Shown piece after piece: positions 44,588 to 56,187 of a stretch of DNA of 64,000 nt. A program made the position numbers and the translations under genes. The notes beneath the pieces are model-generated. The model searched no databases and had not been told where the DNA came from. It saw nothing but the letters and a program-made list of their open reading frames with translations. The first letter of the stretch is position 1. Every line of letters begins with the position of its first letter. Source of the DNA: Liolophura sinensis (Eukaryota; Mollusca; Polyplacophora; Chitonida; Chitonidae). The DNA lies in contig NC_088302.1 of the NCBI RefSeq assembly GCF_032854445.1, positions 6,693,338 to 6,757,337 on the forward strand. Reading direction: 5' to 3'.

Positions 44588-45585
44588 AGGCTTCCAAGCT
44601 TTGCTGGAAGACTATTGCTCTTTCTCAGATTATTTTTCTTTACTCACTGTTTCTGTTTTCGTTTTGCGAGAGAACTGCGTGTCACAACCGTTAACTTTAT
44701 GTTATTACCAAATCTCTTGGGCTACATGCTGGAGTATACATCTTTACCCAACTGTGACTCACTCTTCCGCCATATTGGAGCAGTATGGAAATGCAAAAAA
44801 CTTCTCCAGCACCGCTGATCCGATTGGACTGAACATTGATATGCATGTACATCAGGGGGTATCAGGATTGAAAACTGTATGCAAATCGGTCGAGAAATGT
44901 GGAAGCTCGCTATTCGTTGTTTTAGTCACGTGATTACCATTGGATGAATTTTGTAAACACAAGATAGCAATTAGATGAAGTTTAGCCTGCTGAATACAAC
45001 CTTGGTTTTAGTTTTCTTCCAACAATGTATAGTTTTTGTTTAAAGTGTTATTATAGCTCATTTAAGAGTCATTTTTTTTAATTTCACGTGACCGGACATT
45101 GTAATAGCTATGAAGCTAAACATTTGGAAATGCATCTCCTGTTTTTCTTTGGACACGATTTTCACCACACATACAGTACGTGTATAGTCCTTTACACACA
45201 GCGATTTTCAGGTTTACAGCTGTAACAGCTTTCTGTAATGTAACCCTTAGAAATGGGGGGGGGGGAATAGTGTTTTTTTCGCGTTTTCATCGCAATTGCG
45301 AGAAAAATATACATCGCAGGAAAATATTAAGACCGGATTCGTGATCAGGACGTCAAACTACGTCGAGTGGCATGCTTACAATATTTCTACATTCTCCCTA
45401 GACACGAATAAAGTGTATAGGCATTATATAACAATCACTTGTAAATGTGCCAAATATGGTAAATTGGCCTTTTGTCAAATTTTGAAGTTTTGAATATCCT
45501 GTATTTATAAGGCATGAAATGGGGGGAAATTGCAAATTTTCGATTTTTGATGGCAATGTGTGACATAAGTACATCTTGAGTACAT
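44588..45585. other. intergenic stretch, nothing recognised
   Basis: An open frame at 44535-44933 (132 codons) overlaps the minisatellite and shows no motif. A G run lies at about 45256-45265. Confidence 0.35.
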
Positions 45586-45633
45586 ATTCTTGAGTACGGC
45601 ATAAAACACCAATCAAATAAATAAATGAATAAA
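45586..45633 (+). mobile_element. SINE 3'-end fragment
   Basis: TTCTTGAGTACGGCATAAAA, then CACCAATCAAATAAATAAAT, equals the 3' part of the SINE at 16794 plus an AAAT-type tail. 5'-truncated. Confidence 0.75.
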
Positions 45634-45989
45634 GAGGAAATAACTGTAACCATGTGTATTTTTGTGCGACGTGTAGAAAATACGATACCTCTTGGGCTGC
45701 GGTCAGGTTTAATTGCCGGAGAAAACTCAGCGTTATCGCACGGCTGCTACCAAAAATCACTGTAGGGTTAACTTCTGAGTGATATTATGCTCCGGAATTC
45801 CTAATGGTAATGATGATCGTCCATCTGGATATTGATCAGAGCAAATACTAAAATTTATTCAGCACCTATACGAAATCTATACAATTATAGCGTGCACACT
45901 GAAAGCATGGATGGTTATGGTCGAACATCATATACCAATACAACAACACAGGGTTACGAGCGTTTTCTAAATATTTGGTACGGTCTTGA

Positions 45990-46175
45990 AAACTGATTCT
46001 CTCTTGTGTGTTACCGGCTTTATTTGCTATTTGTATAGCTCCCAAAGACAAAGGTATGTAATAAATTAGTGTTAAACGTTGTTTTGGAAATTGATCCTGC
46101 CGTTATCGACTTGGAACTCCCTTTACGGATTACGAATGGTATTTGAATGTCAGACATGACGCTTATATTTGTTAC
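45990..46175 (+). repeat. dispersed repeat R2 copy
   Basis: GAAAACTGATTCTCTCTTGT, then CGGCTTTATTTGCTATTTG, GTGTTAAACGTTGTTTTGGA and CCCTTTACGGATTACGAATG, match the R2 insertion in the LINE at 49780-49965. Confidence 0.7.
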
Positions 46176-46435
46176 ATGTACTTTATAAACGGTGAACAAA
46201 CGCATGCATTAATGAATTAAATTGAACGTACTCTATCGTATAGTGAACAATGGGATTGGGAATAACAACTTACCAGAGCCGCTTCGTAAATAAAAAAAAT
46301 TGAAAATAGAATGATAAATTTATGCAAGTGATACAGGGTAGATAATGGATATGTCTGCCGCATTGATTCGCCGAGGAAATCTGTTTCATTGCCTTTCATC
46401 AGTTTTTTCTGTAGTTTTTCGCGGCAGAAGGTTGT

Positions 46436-46732
46436 TCATAAAATTAGGCCGCATAATATTGTAATTTTGAAAATACAAAAGTTGATCATAAAATGTTGTG
46501 CATTGCCATTCAAGGGTTTGTTCATTGTTTTACCTATCGAACGCTCGTGGGATAAAGTGTCCCATCTGGTTTCAACATGGAGGTATTTTGATAAAGGGTG
46601 AAAAGGGACACCTGCAACAGTTCTTGCTGCGGAGAGTTGTACTTTATCTAGATGATCATTGCTCTTTAGTGCACCTATCTCGTACAGTACAAGCGTATTC
46701 CAGGATATGAATAAAGCTGTAGAATTGGTCAA
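46436..46732 (-). pseudogene. fragment of a different LINE reverse transcriptase (C-terminal part)
   Basis: The minus-strand frame of 98 codons contains LDKVQLSAARTVAGVPFHPL, then SKYLHVETRWDTLSHERSIG. This is the usual pattern of the region after the RT thumb in Jockey/CR1-type LINEs (LEKVQ..AAR.V.G....S...L..ETGW..L..RR). It is unlike the dominant family here, so it marks a second LINE lineage. Truncated at both ends. Confidence 0.6.
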
Positions 46733-47404
46733 ATAAAGCTAAGGTATACTGAAGATAACGCATGACCGTCTAGACAGTATCAGTTTCCGATGAATACTTA
46801 CATGTAGCTAGCTTTTGCTGCATTGATGAAATGTTTGTCTCGTGATAAACTGTAGGAGGCAATTACGTATACATGGATGAGCGTGGGCCGCATGGATCGA
46901 TCCGTGCTGCACAGACTACTAATGAGATGAGAAGTAAATCAGAACTAATGGTGTCGTCTTCTTAGACATCCTTTGATATGTCATGTAAGGATTCCTGTAA
47001 TCTTATAGGTCGTTGGCATATGCGTCGAAATAGCCTGGGTCACTTCGCCTTAACGTACCAAAAATGCCAACCGGTTTACTGCAAAGCTTGTGTCAAGGTT
47101 ATTCCATCAAATGCCTTTCTTAACGCCTTTGAGTTTCTTAGATTTTACAATGGGTATAATTCTCTTGAAAATAAATATGGACAGAGCACCTTGCATCTCT
47201 GATTCTCTGACCCATGATTGTGTCTAATACCGTTCAACTCGGGGTTATATTCATGGAGATAAATTTTATCACAATTCCTGCGGATGGTCGTGAGTTTTCA
47301 AAGCGCAGCTTAGATAAAAATTTTCTTATCGACAACTTATACTCCAGCATGGTACATAATTTGAACACTCATTTCACTCAGTAGCTAGAGCATACCTTGA
47401 GTTT
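46733..47404. other. intergenic stretch, mostly unrecognised
   Basis: 46978-47202 (74 codons) shows no motif. 47220-47260 (GTCTAATACCGTTCAACTCG) resembles 49582-49605 inside R2, so part of this stretch may be old R2. Confidence 0.35.
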
Positions 47405-47540
47405 TTTCAACATCATTGAAAAGCGTTGACTTCTCTTTGCATCATTCCGTCCTGTGCTCGTACTTTCTGAGTTCTTTGGTGGTTTGTGTTATACGTCGGG
47501 TTGGGAATTGTTCTTGTGAGTATTGACATAGAACGTCGGT
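47405..47540 (+). repeat. R2 fragment cut by LINE insertion
   Basis: CATCATTGAAAAGCGTTGAC and GTGTTATACGTCGGGTTGGG, then TATTGACATAGAACG, match R2. The match stops where the LINE 5' end begins at 47541, so this LINE copy appears to have landed in an R2 copy. Confidence 0.55.
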
Positions 47541-49375
47541 CTTGGTCCCCCATGGGGTTTCCGGGGTGATAAGAATAGGGTCTCAGCCCTCTAGGCAAGC
47601 CTGTCGTAAACGATGACTAACCTAAAGCTATCCTGTGTAGGCTCGGTCAATATAATAGGCTCACATCTTCTCGGTTGTGTGAGAGGCAACCGGGAAGCGA
47701 CCTATTTGCCGAGGGTTGCGACTCGTACTCTCCGAGGACGGGATCCTGGTGGCTGAGGGCGTGTTGGTCTTGTGAAATCCTCACACCCAACACTCCACTT
47801 TGGCTCTTACTTGGAGAGAGACGGGAGGTCGGATGGGTCGGATTCAACACCATTCCTTGGAGAATGACTATTACCTCTCAACTTTTGGTTGCTGGACTAT
47901 GTGGGAGGCGGTGGCTCTTGGGTCAATCCGGTAGTGTGTGTCTAATGCGTGACCACTTCATTCCGTGTGTCCCAAATGGGGAATTGGGTTTGCTCATTAA
48001 GACCATCTAGTCGAGTATACCTCATATGGAGTCCTTTGGTGTCTTTCCTGCTGGGTATCCCCAGGTTCAGACATCGCCCTTTTTGGCACTCTGTGGAGAG
48101 TGAGGATCACATGAAGTTAAATTTTATTGTTTATATTCCATGTGTTCTTCAAATCTTCTAATGGCTCTTCTTCAAATTCACTATCTTCTAATCTTCCTTA
48201 TGTCCTTATCACAGCCCTCGACAGTTGTTGGCGAAAAAAGGAAAAAACGAGATACGAGATATGGAATGGGGAAATATTCATTTCCCATCCTTTTTAGTGA
48301 TATCTAATAAAAACAAGAATCAGGTGGACATGAAAATCAACCCTTTTGTATTAAAAAAAAACATTCCAGAGCTACGCAGGTACTCTGAAACATGTAACAA
48401 AAACTGGAGTCTGGAAAAATTCTTATAGAATGTCTTAGAAAACTGCAGTACATTCATTGACTGAAAATTCAAAATATTGGGGAACATGCTGTTTCTATTA
48501 ACCCACACAATACCTTTAACTACTCCCATGGTATTATCCCTGACAGAAATCAAGATGTATACGACATGGCCGAACAAGAAATAACACAGGAACTGAAAGA
48601 CCAGGGCTTTATAAACGTCAAACGATTTATAATTAATTGGCCATGGCATGGGTTAATACCGTAATAAACTGGTCTGCTTTAGATGTGCGGAAGCAAGTCA
48701 TGAGGGATTTGAGTGCACAAACCCAGTAGAGTGTTGGGACCCACATAGCCTCTTCAAAAGATTGCCCTGTGTTCCAAAAAGAAAAAGAAATCATAACTCT
48801 AAAATGTAGAAATAATATAACATATCAGGAAGCGAAGCGTCTGGTCTCTGTGACGGATGACCTCACTAAATCAACACATGCCAATGTTGTCAAAAAACCC
48901 ACCGTTTCGATAGTGGCCCAAACAGCATTTACTTGGCCCATTGCCACAGAAGAGCCACAGAAATTGGTCATGAAACCCTTAAATAACACAGCCAGCTCAT
49001 CTTCTCAAACCGACATAAAACTTAATTCATAAATGGTCACCTCACCTGGATCTTATAATATTTCTGACGAGAAAATCTGTACAAAGAATCTAAATCCTGT
49101 AAGGTCATTAATTCTGTACAAAATTCTGGTAACAAACATAAATCTGCTAAAAATGATAAAAAGACAAATCTAGTGGTCCCTTAGAGCGCTCCTCAAAGGT
49201 CACTAGGGACCCAATCCAAACTTTTAATAAATTTGGATCGTTGGAGGGCGTTGATCCTTCAACATCATGTGCACACATGATGGATACATCATCTGCACCT
49301 GAAAGGCCTTCTAGTAGATCTCACAAAAAGGGTCGTCGTCGGGCCAAACATAAATCCCCTATACCCTTTCCTCCA

Positions 49376-49380
49376 TAATG
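49376..49380 (+). promoter_or_regulatory. TAATG stop/start of ORF1 and ORF2
   Basis: CTCCATAATGTCTTC. Same position relative to the SRSHKKG-type ORF1 tail and the DKIRQWNCRG start of ORF2 as in copy A. Confidence 0.8.
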
Positions 49381-49485
49381 TCTTCTTTAGACAAAATCAG
49401 ACAGTGGAATTGTCGAGGTTTTATTTTAAATTTTATTGAAAAAACACAGCTTGTTCAATCTTTGAATCCAGTTGCTCTCTGTCTT

Positions 49486-49966
49486 TATATATTAACGGGA
49501 AAGACGTAATCATCCGTTACTTTTGAATCATAATCTGATCGGTTAGGGTCTGTAACGCTCGTCATTTTCAAACTGTATCTAATACCGCTTAACCTGGGGC
49601 TAGGGGCCGTAAAGGTAGCCATACTAATTATATTAGCATGAAGCCTTTATGAACAGTTGCAATTAAAGCGCGACTGACATACTTGTTAAGCTGTTATTTG
49701 ACATGGAACTCATTCACGGACTACGAAGTGGAACTTTGATAGGGAATTCATGCCTGGAATATTCATTGTCTGCCCAGCATCATTGAAAACTGATGACCGC
49801 TTCTCTGTTGTCTGTTATCGGCTTTATTTCTTATTTGTATAATTTCTTACATACCTTTTCTTCGGGAGTGCTTAACGTTGTTGTGGAAATGGATCTTGCG
49901 ATTATGGACATGGAACGCCCTTTACGGACTACGAATGGTATAGGAATCTCGGACTTGACGCTTATA
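49486..49966 (+). repeat. R2 insertion (about 480 bp) in LINE endonuclease
   Basis: Splits CLCL from QETHLKTSDKDK in the LINE endonuclease. Both ends are TA-rich (TATATATTAACG on the left, GCTTATATATAT on the right). No ORF. Its 3' half matches 45990-46175, 18776-18935 and 47405-47540. Probably a non-autonomous element; class unknown. Confidence 0.7.
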
Positions 49967-52672
49967 TATATTCAGGAAACTCACCTGAAGACATCCGACA
50001 AAGATAAATTATCTGTTAAAAATTATACACTTTATAGCACTTGTTCTGGTGAGGAGGAGTGAGCTTGTGGCAGCTCCTCTATTTTCGCTAATAATAGTAT
50101 AGTTCACAGCCCTGTTGGTCTCGTTACTGAGCTTCAGGCTGTGGCCATCCGTTTTTCTTTGTCGGAAACAGTTGCTTTGTGTTCGGTAATGACTGTCGCA
50201 TAACCATAAAGGACCGTAAAAAAGCCGAGCGCAATCATTGTCCTACTAACAACAATTTAAACCAGGTTCGATATTTAGAGCTAAAGCTCGTCGATTAATT
50301 AAGTCCAAGAGACGATGTTGTTGGCAAAATTTTGTTTCTGGGATTACGTCAAATGCGTAAGGTCTGGAACATGGTTCAGAAACTTAAGTGCAAGAACAAT
50401 AAAGCCAAAATTCAGCATTTAAGAAACGGACATACCTTATTAACATCTCCACCTGACATAGCCAATAAACTAGCTGAAATAATATCTCAGAAATCATCAT
50501 CTAAGAATTATTCTCCTGAATTCCAACTCATAAAAAAAACAGAAGGAAAAATTAAATTGCCTTTTTAAGAATTTAGAAGACTATAACTGTTCTTTTTCGA
50601 TTGAAGAGCTTAAAACTTCTTTAAGAAAAAGTTACACGATACAGATAGTATTTATTATACGCTTCTGAATTATTTACCAACTGAGCCACTTGAGATTCTC
50701 TTGGGCATACTTAATGATATTTGGATAACTGGTAATTTTCCGTGTATTATCCCAGTTCCTAAACCGGGCAAGGATCATACACATCCAAACAATTACCGTA
50801 TCATAGCTCTTACCAGAGTTTTCTTGAAACCAACAAGATTTTATCTAATATCCAGTGTGGTTTTCGTCAAGGTCGGTCTAATTTAGATCACTTTGTTCAG
50901 TTTGAAAGTTTTATTCGAAATGGTTTTATTAATAATGAATATGTGGTGACGATATTTTTCGATCTTGAAAAGGTCTACGACACCACATGGAAATATGATA
51001 TTTTAGAAGAGCTTTCTGATATGGGTTAAAGGGAGGTTTACCTCTATTTATATCCTAATTTTTATCTGATCGTCAATTTCACTTAAGAGTGGAGCCCACT
51101 CTATCCGACTCTCATGAGCAGGAAATGGGTGTGCCCCAAGGCAGTATTCTTTTGACAACACCGTTTAGCATAAAAATTAATAGCTTAGCTAAAACATAAA
51201 CATGTAGCACAGAGGGTGCTTTATATGTTGATTTTCGGATATGCTACCGTGCTAAAAATATGAATAACATCAAGCGGCGGCTGCAGTTTTGTCTCAATAA
51301 AATCGACAAATGGTCAGTTGCCAACGGTTTTAGATTTTCCACATCTAAAACAGTGGGTATCCATTTTTGTAGTAAACTGAAACTTCATTTAGACCCCCAA
51401 CTTAAATTTTATGGTAAACCAATGAAGATTGTTGAAAAAAATAAATTTTTAGGAGTTATATTTGATTAGAAATTATCTTTTATACCACTCATAAAAATGC
51501 TTAAAGCTAATTGTACAAAGACTCTCGATATGATTAAGGTCGTGTCCAGCATCGATTGGGGTGCTGACCGATCTGTTAATAAATCTAAATCGTTCTCTGG
51601 TAAGGTCTAAATTGTACTACGGATCTATCATTTACGGTTCCGCAAGGAAGTCCTATCTTAAAATGTTGGATCCAGTCCATCACCAAGCTTTGAGGCTCAG
51701 CCTTGGTGCTTTTAGGATTTCACCAGTAGAAAGTTTATATGTGGAAGCTAATGAGCCTTTTTATATAACCGACGTATAAAACAGAGCCTTAAATATGCTA
51801 CAAAGCTTAAAGCTCATCCAACAAACCCTGCCTACGACTGTGTTTTCAATACATCATATGTAGATAAATATACTAAATGTCCTAACAAGATCCCTCGGAG
51901 TGGGCTTCGTGTACGGGACCATATTGTGGAAGCTTAGAGGAAGTAGCTCCGGTGTCTTTTCCATCACAAAAATCACATACAAATCCTCTTATAATTCAGC
52001 AAAGTTTTACTGAAATTAAAGCTAATTACTTATAAATTTATACACACTGACGGGTCAACGGATGGGGACAGGGCTGCGGCTGCGGTTGTCCTAGAGCAGC
52101 GAGACTCATCTCTTCGTCTTTGTCTTCAATCTTCTCTGCGAGGCCAGGGCTATACTGAAAGGAATTTATATGAACTGACTTGCTCTCCTTCCTTTTGGCA
52201 ATACAGTATTATAAGTTAAAAAATCCATTGATACTTGAAATTTTGACCTGACATAGAAAACTAATTAAAAGAGGTAAAGATATTATATTTTGTAGGATAC
52301 CGAGTCATATTGGTATCCATGGAAACATAGTCGTCGACAGGGAAACAATGGTTGCCCTAAAATAAATCCATATCAAAAGTTAAAATCCCGTACATTAATT
52401 TTAGATGGAAGATCCTTAAATATTTTCGTCGCCTTTGTCAGGGTGAATGGGACGTGCCGATCCATAATAAACTGGACGCTATTCATCCTGTGATTGGTTA
52501 CAATTCTAATACTTGTCGAATCTCTGGACGAGACCAAGTAGTTTTAACGCGGTTTTCGTTTAACACACAGTTTCTTCTTTGATGCGAGCAATGCTCCCCA
52601 GTGTGTTGGATATGATGCCCAATATGGCATCAAGCATATCCTGGTTGACTGTAGACTTTGCAGATCGAGGGC

Positions 52673-53654
52673 TTATCAGAAAATCCCATCATGTTTCCTC
52701 GTGATATCCTTATAATGCATGGCTCGCTTTTCTGTGTTATCTATTTTACAGTAATGACACATAAAATTAAAAGAAGTCATTTTGAGAATAAAAACTTCGG
52801 AGAACAAGTTGATTGAAACCCGCATTTCTTTTCTGATTCGCATATGTAACCATAAACCGGAGAACAAGGACAATGCTGTCTTCTTTTACCTCTTAATGGG
52901 TTTTGTTTCTCTTAAGCACATCCTAGGATTCATGTTATTTCTGGTTATTGTGAAGTCAGGACAGAAGATCATTTTTTTCTCACGCACGGTGCATGCGATG
53001 GGCGCAAAAATATTGCTGGCCCTAAAGCACAACGGACAAATGGTAAAATCTCAAGTCACAAGTCATTGATGAGAATGGTTAGCTGGGTAAAAAATTCAAG
53101 CAGAGCGCCTCGGTAGGCTCTAAATTTTTTCTACGTAAAATCTAAACCTTATTAGATATCGCTGTTTCCCAGACCCTGAATGTCGTTAAGATACTTTGTC
53201 TTGTCTCCAATCACATCATCTGATGTCAGATTTGACAGGTTTTCTCATTTAGTTTCAATTTGTATTGCAACGACTGAATATCTTTCGTCGGCTTCTTCCA
53301 TTATCAAGCTGTGGAAGTTGTTTAAAGAACATAAAGTGCGTTCAACTCACTCAACATATCTTTAAGTGCATTTCTTCTGGTTTCATCATCCCACGCTTTA
53401 GCGAAGCAGTTGTCAAACATTGCCTTTGGCAGAGCGGTGTGCGACATACAAAAACTGGGAAGTAGATATTAAATATAAGTTATCAAATGTAACGCTTAAA
53501 ATGTGAGAATCTGTAGCTTAATATATTTATAGAAGTTCTCCGCACTCTCCTCAATAGCACCTTACGTCATTTATGTAAACTTACGATTATATAACATTAC
53601 AAAGGAGTTCGGTCGCGTTCAATTTTGTATCACATGGTTGCAAAAGGCTAAGTA
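52673..53654. other. intergenic stretch, nothing recognised
   Basis: Short ORFs (maximum 95 codons at 52782-53069) with no motif. Confidence 0.4.
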
Positions 53655-54440
53655 GGGTGTCCCAAAACAGTGAACCACTTTTGGGCAAGTATTTTCTCAA
53701 TGATGGATACATCGTATTCACTGAAAATTTTTACACAGTAACCTAAGGGTGTCATCAAGAATTCTGCAAAATGTCTTAAAGATCGGACGCAGATTATACC
53801 AATATCGCATATACCAATATCGATTATATTCCAATATCGCAGCTGCGCAATGTGATCATCATGTTCATGGCAGCTTTCTGGTGTTGGCATGTCATTCGTT
53901 GGCAGTGTAAATCTAGCATGTCTGGCTGTCAAGCCTTTTTTTTTATTGTCGTCTGTATCTAAAATCAGTTCTGTCCAAAGTTTCAGTTTAGAAGGATCAC
54001 CCATGCCTTTGAGTGAAACTGATAAAGTTACCATTGAAAACTGTCAAAGGAAAAGGCTGGGGTGGGAGAAGGATTGTAATAGAATTTCCAGACAAGGGTG
54101 GAGTTATGAAACTGTAAGTAGACTTATCGGTAAAATAAGCACTACAGGGTTAGTAACACGTAAGTTGGCAGTGGTAGACCCATACAGCATGATCGGAGGA
54201 AAATAAGGACCGTGTTGAGGAACTGATTCAATCAGAGGAGAACCCATGGACCCACAAATCTCTTACAGAAGTTGCAAGAGAGTTACAAGTGACCAAATGA
54301 CTTCTACCAGTGGGCTTAGAAAACATTTTAACTTGGAAAGAAACGTTAAAATAAAGAAAAATCGATAACTGTCTTAGATTTACTAAAGCTTCTAAAGCGT
54401 CACCCGAAAACTTCTTATAACTGTTGTTTAAACCCTTCGC
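53655..54440 (+). pseudogene. decayed mariner/IS630-type transposase, N-terminal part
   Basis: About 54040-54330 encodes, across frameshifts, RKRLGWEKDCNRI, then WSYETVSRLIGKISTTGLV. After a shift comes RVEELIQSEENPWTHKSLTE, then VARELQVTK. This is the two-helix-turn-helix N-terminal pattern (..W....L.KLI.KI..TG.V.R..GSGRPR..R..EN...V..L..S....P.TH.S.RE.A.E) of mariner-related transposases. The GRP(R/H) linker survives only in a shifted frame. Upstream, 53656 reads GGGTGTCCCAAAA, a sequence often found at mariner ends, so it may be the left end. No catalytic domain or right end seen. Confidence 0.55.
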
Positions 54441-54689
54441 ATTCCTATGCATACAATATGACCCCTAAGCCGTTTATCACCTATAAGCAGTTTATCACAC
54501 CCAAACGTAAGCTGTTTTGAAAATAGAAACCCCTGCTTGTTAAGAACCCCCGTGGGGCCTCCAGGGTGAAAAGAATAAAATCTCAACCCTCTATACAAGC
54601 TTGTGGTGGAAGGTGACTAACATTGAGCTCTCCCGTGTGGGCCCGGTGAATATAATAGGCTCACATCTTCTCAGTTGGGACCAGTAATG

Positions 54690-54713
54690 GGGGGGGGGGG
54701 GGGGGGGGGGGGA
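54690..54713 (+). repeat. poly-G run in LINE 5' UTR
   Basis: About 24 consecutive G, replacing ~35 bp of normal 5' UTR. Length is unreliable in any assembly and could form G-quadruplexes. Confidence 0.9.
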
Positions 54714-56182
54714 CGGGATACTGGTGGTTGAGGACGTGTTGCTCTTGCGAGATCCGCACGTCCAACACGCCACTTTGGTCCTTACTTCTCCTCAGACGGG
54801 CGGTCGAAGGGTCTGCTTCGATCAATCACGTCGGTCCAGATGTCCGAGAGTCAATTTTGCTATATCTAAACGTCATTGATAAATACTTATTTATATGTCA
54901 GAATATTTGTAGTAATATTCTCGTGATATCTGGGTGGTGGCTTTAGGGTTAATCGAGTAGATTGTTTCTATTTTATGAAATTAACCTGCTCGAGTATGAG
55001 CGAAAAATCCACCTTATCGTGAGTCGCGTGAAATCCTCGTCTCACGTTCTGCTGGTTACTCGCGGAAAGGGTTTACCCCTAGCTGGCACCCCGAGGCTGG
55101 TGAGGGACATGGCACAGTGAACTGTTAACATTCTATATTATGTCTTCCACTAAAACATCTCCAATGCTCAAATAAATACTGCTAAAAACGTAAAAATGAG
55201 GATGTATTTGAAATTAAAATTGGACTAGACAGTTCGCCGGATTTCATTGTTTTATCTACCAAAAACGCACAACACCCAGCGTCTAAACTAGATCCATTCG
55301 TTCTTAAAAGCATTACAAGATTCAGGTGGACAAGTTAAAAAAATAAAGATCTGGAGATATCATTATTGAACAATTATTAGCACCTCACTACTGTCATCCA
55401 TTTACATTGGCCCGTACAGGGTTCGTGTTGACCTGTGCATTCCCTACCCGACAAGATGTTTCACGTGCCAAAAATTTGGTCATGACAAGGGCAATGTATA
55501 AATAAATTGATTTATTTTCGATGCAGGAAGGTTTCGACTAGGGCAACACAAATAAATGTTGTAATTGCAGTGGAGATCACATGACTTCCTCTAAAGACTA
55601 CCCATTATTCCTAAAGGAAAGACAAATAGTTACTTTAAAGGTTACAAATAATATCTCGTACCACGAAGCACGTAAATTAGCCTGCAATACATCACAGGAT
55701 TCGTTTGCTAATGTAGTCAAGCGGGTTACAACATCTGCTGCTACTCAGACATCACTTACTTGGCCAACTGGAAACGATCAGCCCCAAATAATATCCGTCC
55801 AGACTTTTGTAAAACCTGCGGCTCAGCCTTAGTATACCTCTTGTTTACACAGACTATATCAACACCTTCCGTAAGTCCTAAAAAAATAAAACCAGAAGGT
55901 AAAACAGGTGAACCTAATAAATTTCGAGACAAAAAAAAAAAACGGCAGAACAACGAATATTAAAAATAATAAATCTAGAGGTCCTGTGAAGTGTTCTGCC
56001 AAAGCCACTAGGGACCCTGTCGAAATTTTTAATATGTTTGGATCGTTGGAGGACATTGGTCATTCAACATCAGGTGCGGATGTAATGGATACATCACCCG
56101 CACCAGGAAGATCTCCCAGACGATCTCCAAGGGTCGTCCGTGGTCCAAACATAAAGAGAAATCTCCTTTACGTCTACTTCTG

Positions 56183-56187
56183 TAATG
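56183..56187 (+). promoter_or_regulatory. TAATG stop/start of ORF1 and ORF2
   Basis: TTCTGTAATGTCTATATATG. The five bases are kept although the ORF1 frame upstream is shifted. Confidence 0.75.

Larger units (their letters stand above)
47541..52672 (+). mobile_element. LINE copy with intact 5' end and lost 3' end
   Basis: The full 5' UTR (CCCCCATGGGGTTTCCGGGG) leads to a broken ORF1 at 48180-49378: FPSFLVISNKNKNQVDMKIN, knuckle 2 partly kept as CFRCAEASHEGFEC, and INPFVLKK. TAATG lies at 49376-49380. ORF2 has most of its endonuclease deleted (about 50185). RT follows (KVWNMVQKLKCKNNKAKIQH; VPQGSILLTTPFSI in broken frame; one Asp of the YVDD motif deleted near 51230). Then the thumb (SLVRSKLYYGSIIYGSARKS), RNase H and the C-terminus to GIKHILVDC. 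It ends abruptly at 52672 without 3' UTR. Repeat R2 is inserted at 49486. Confidence 0.9.
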
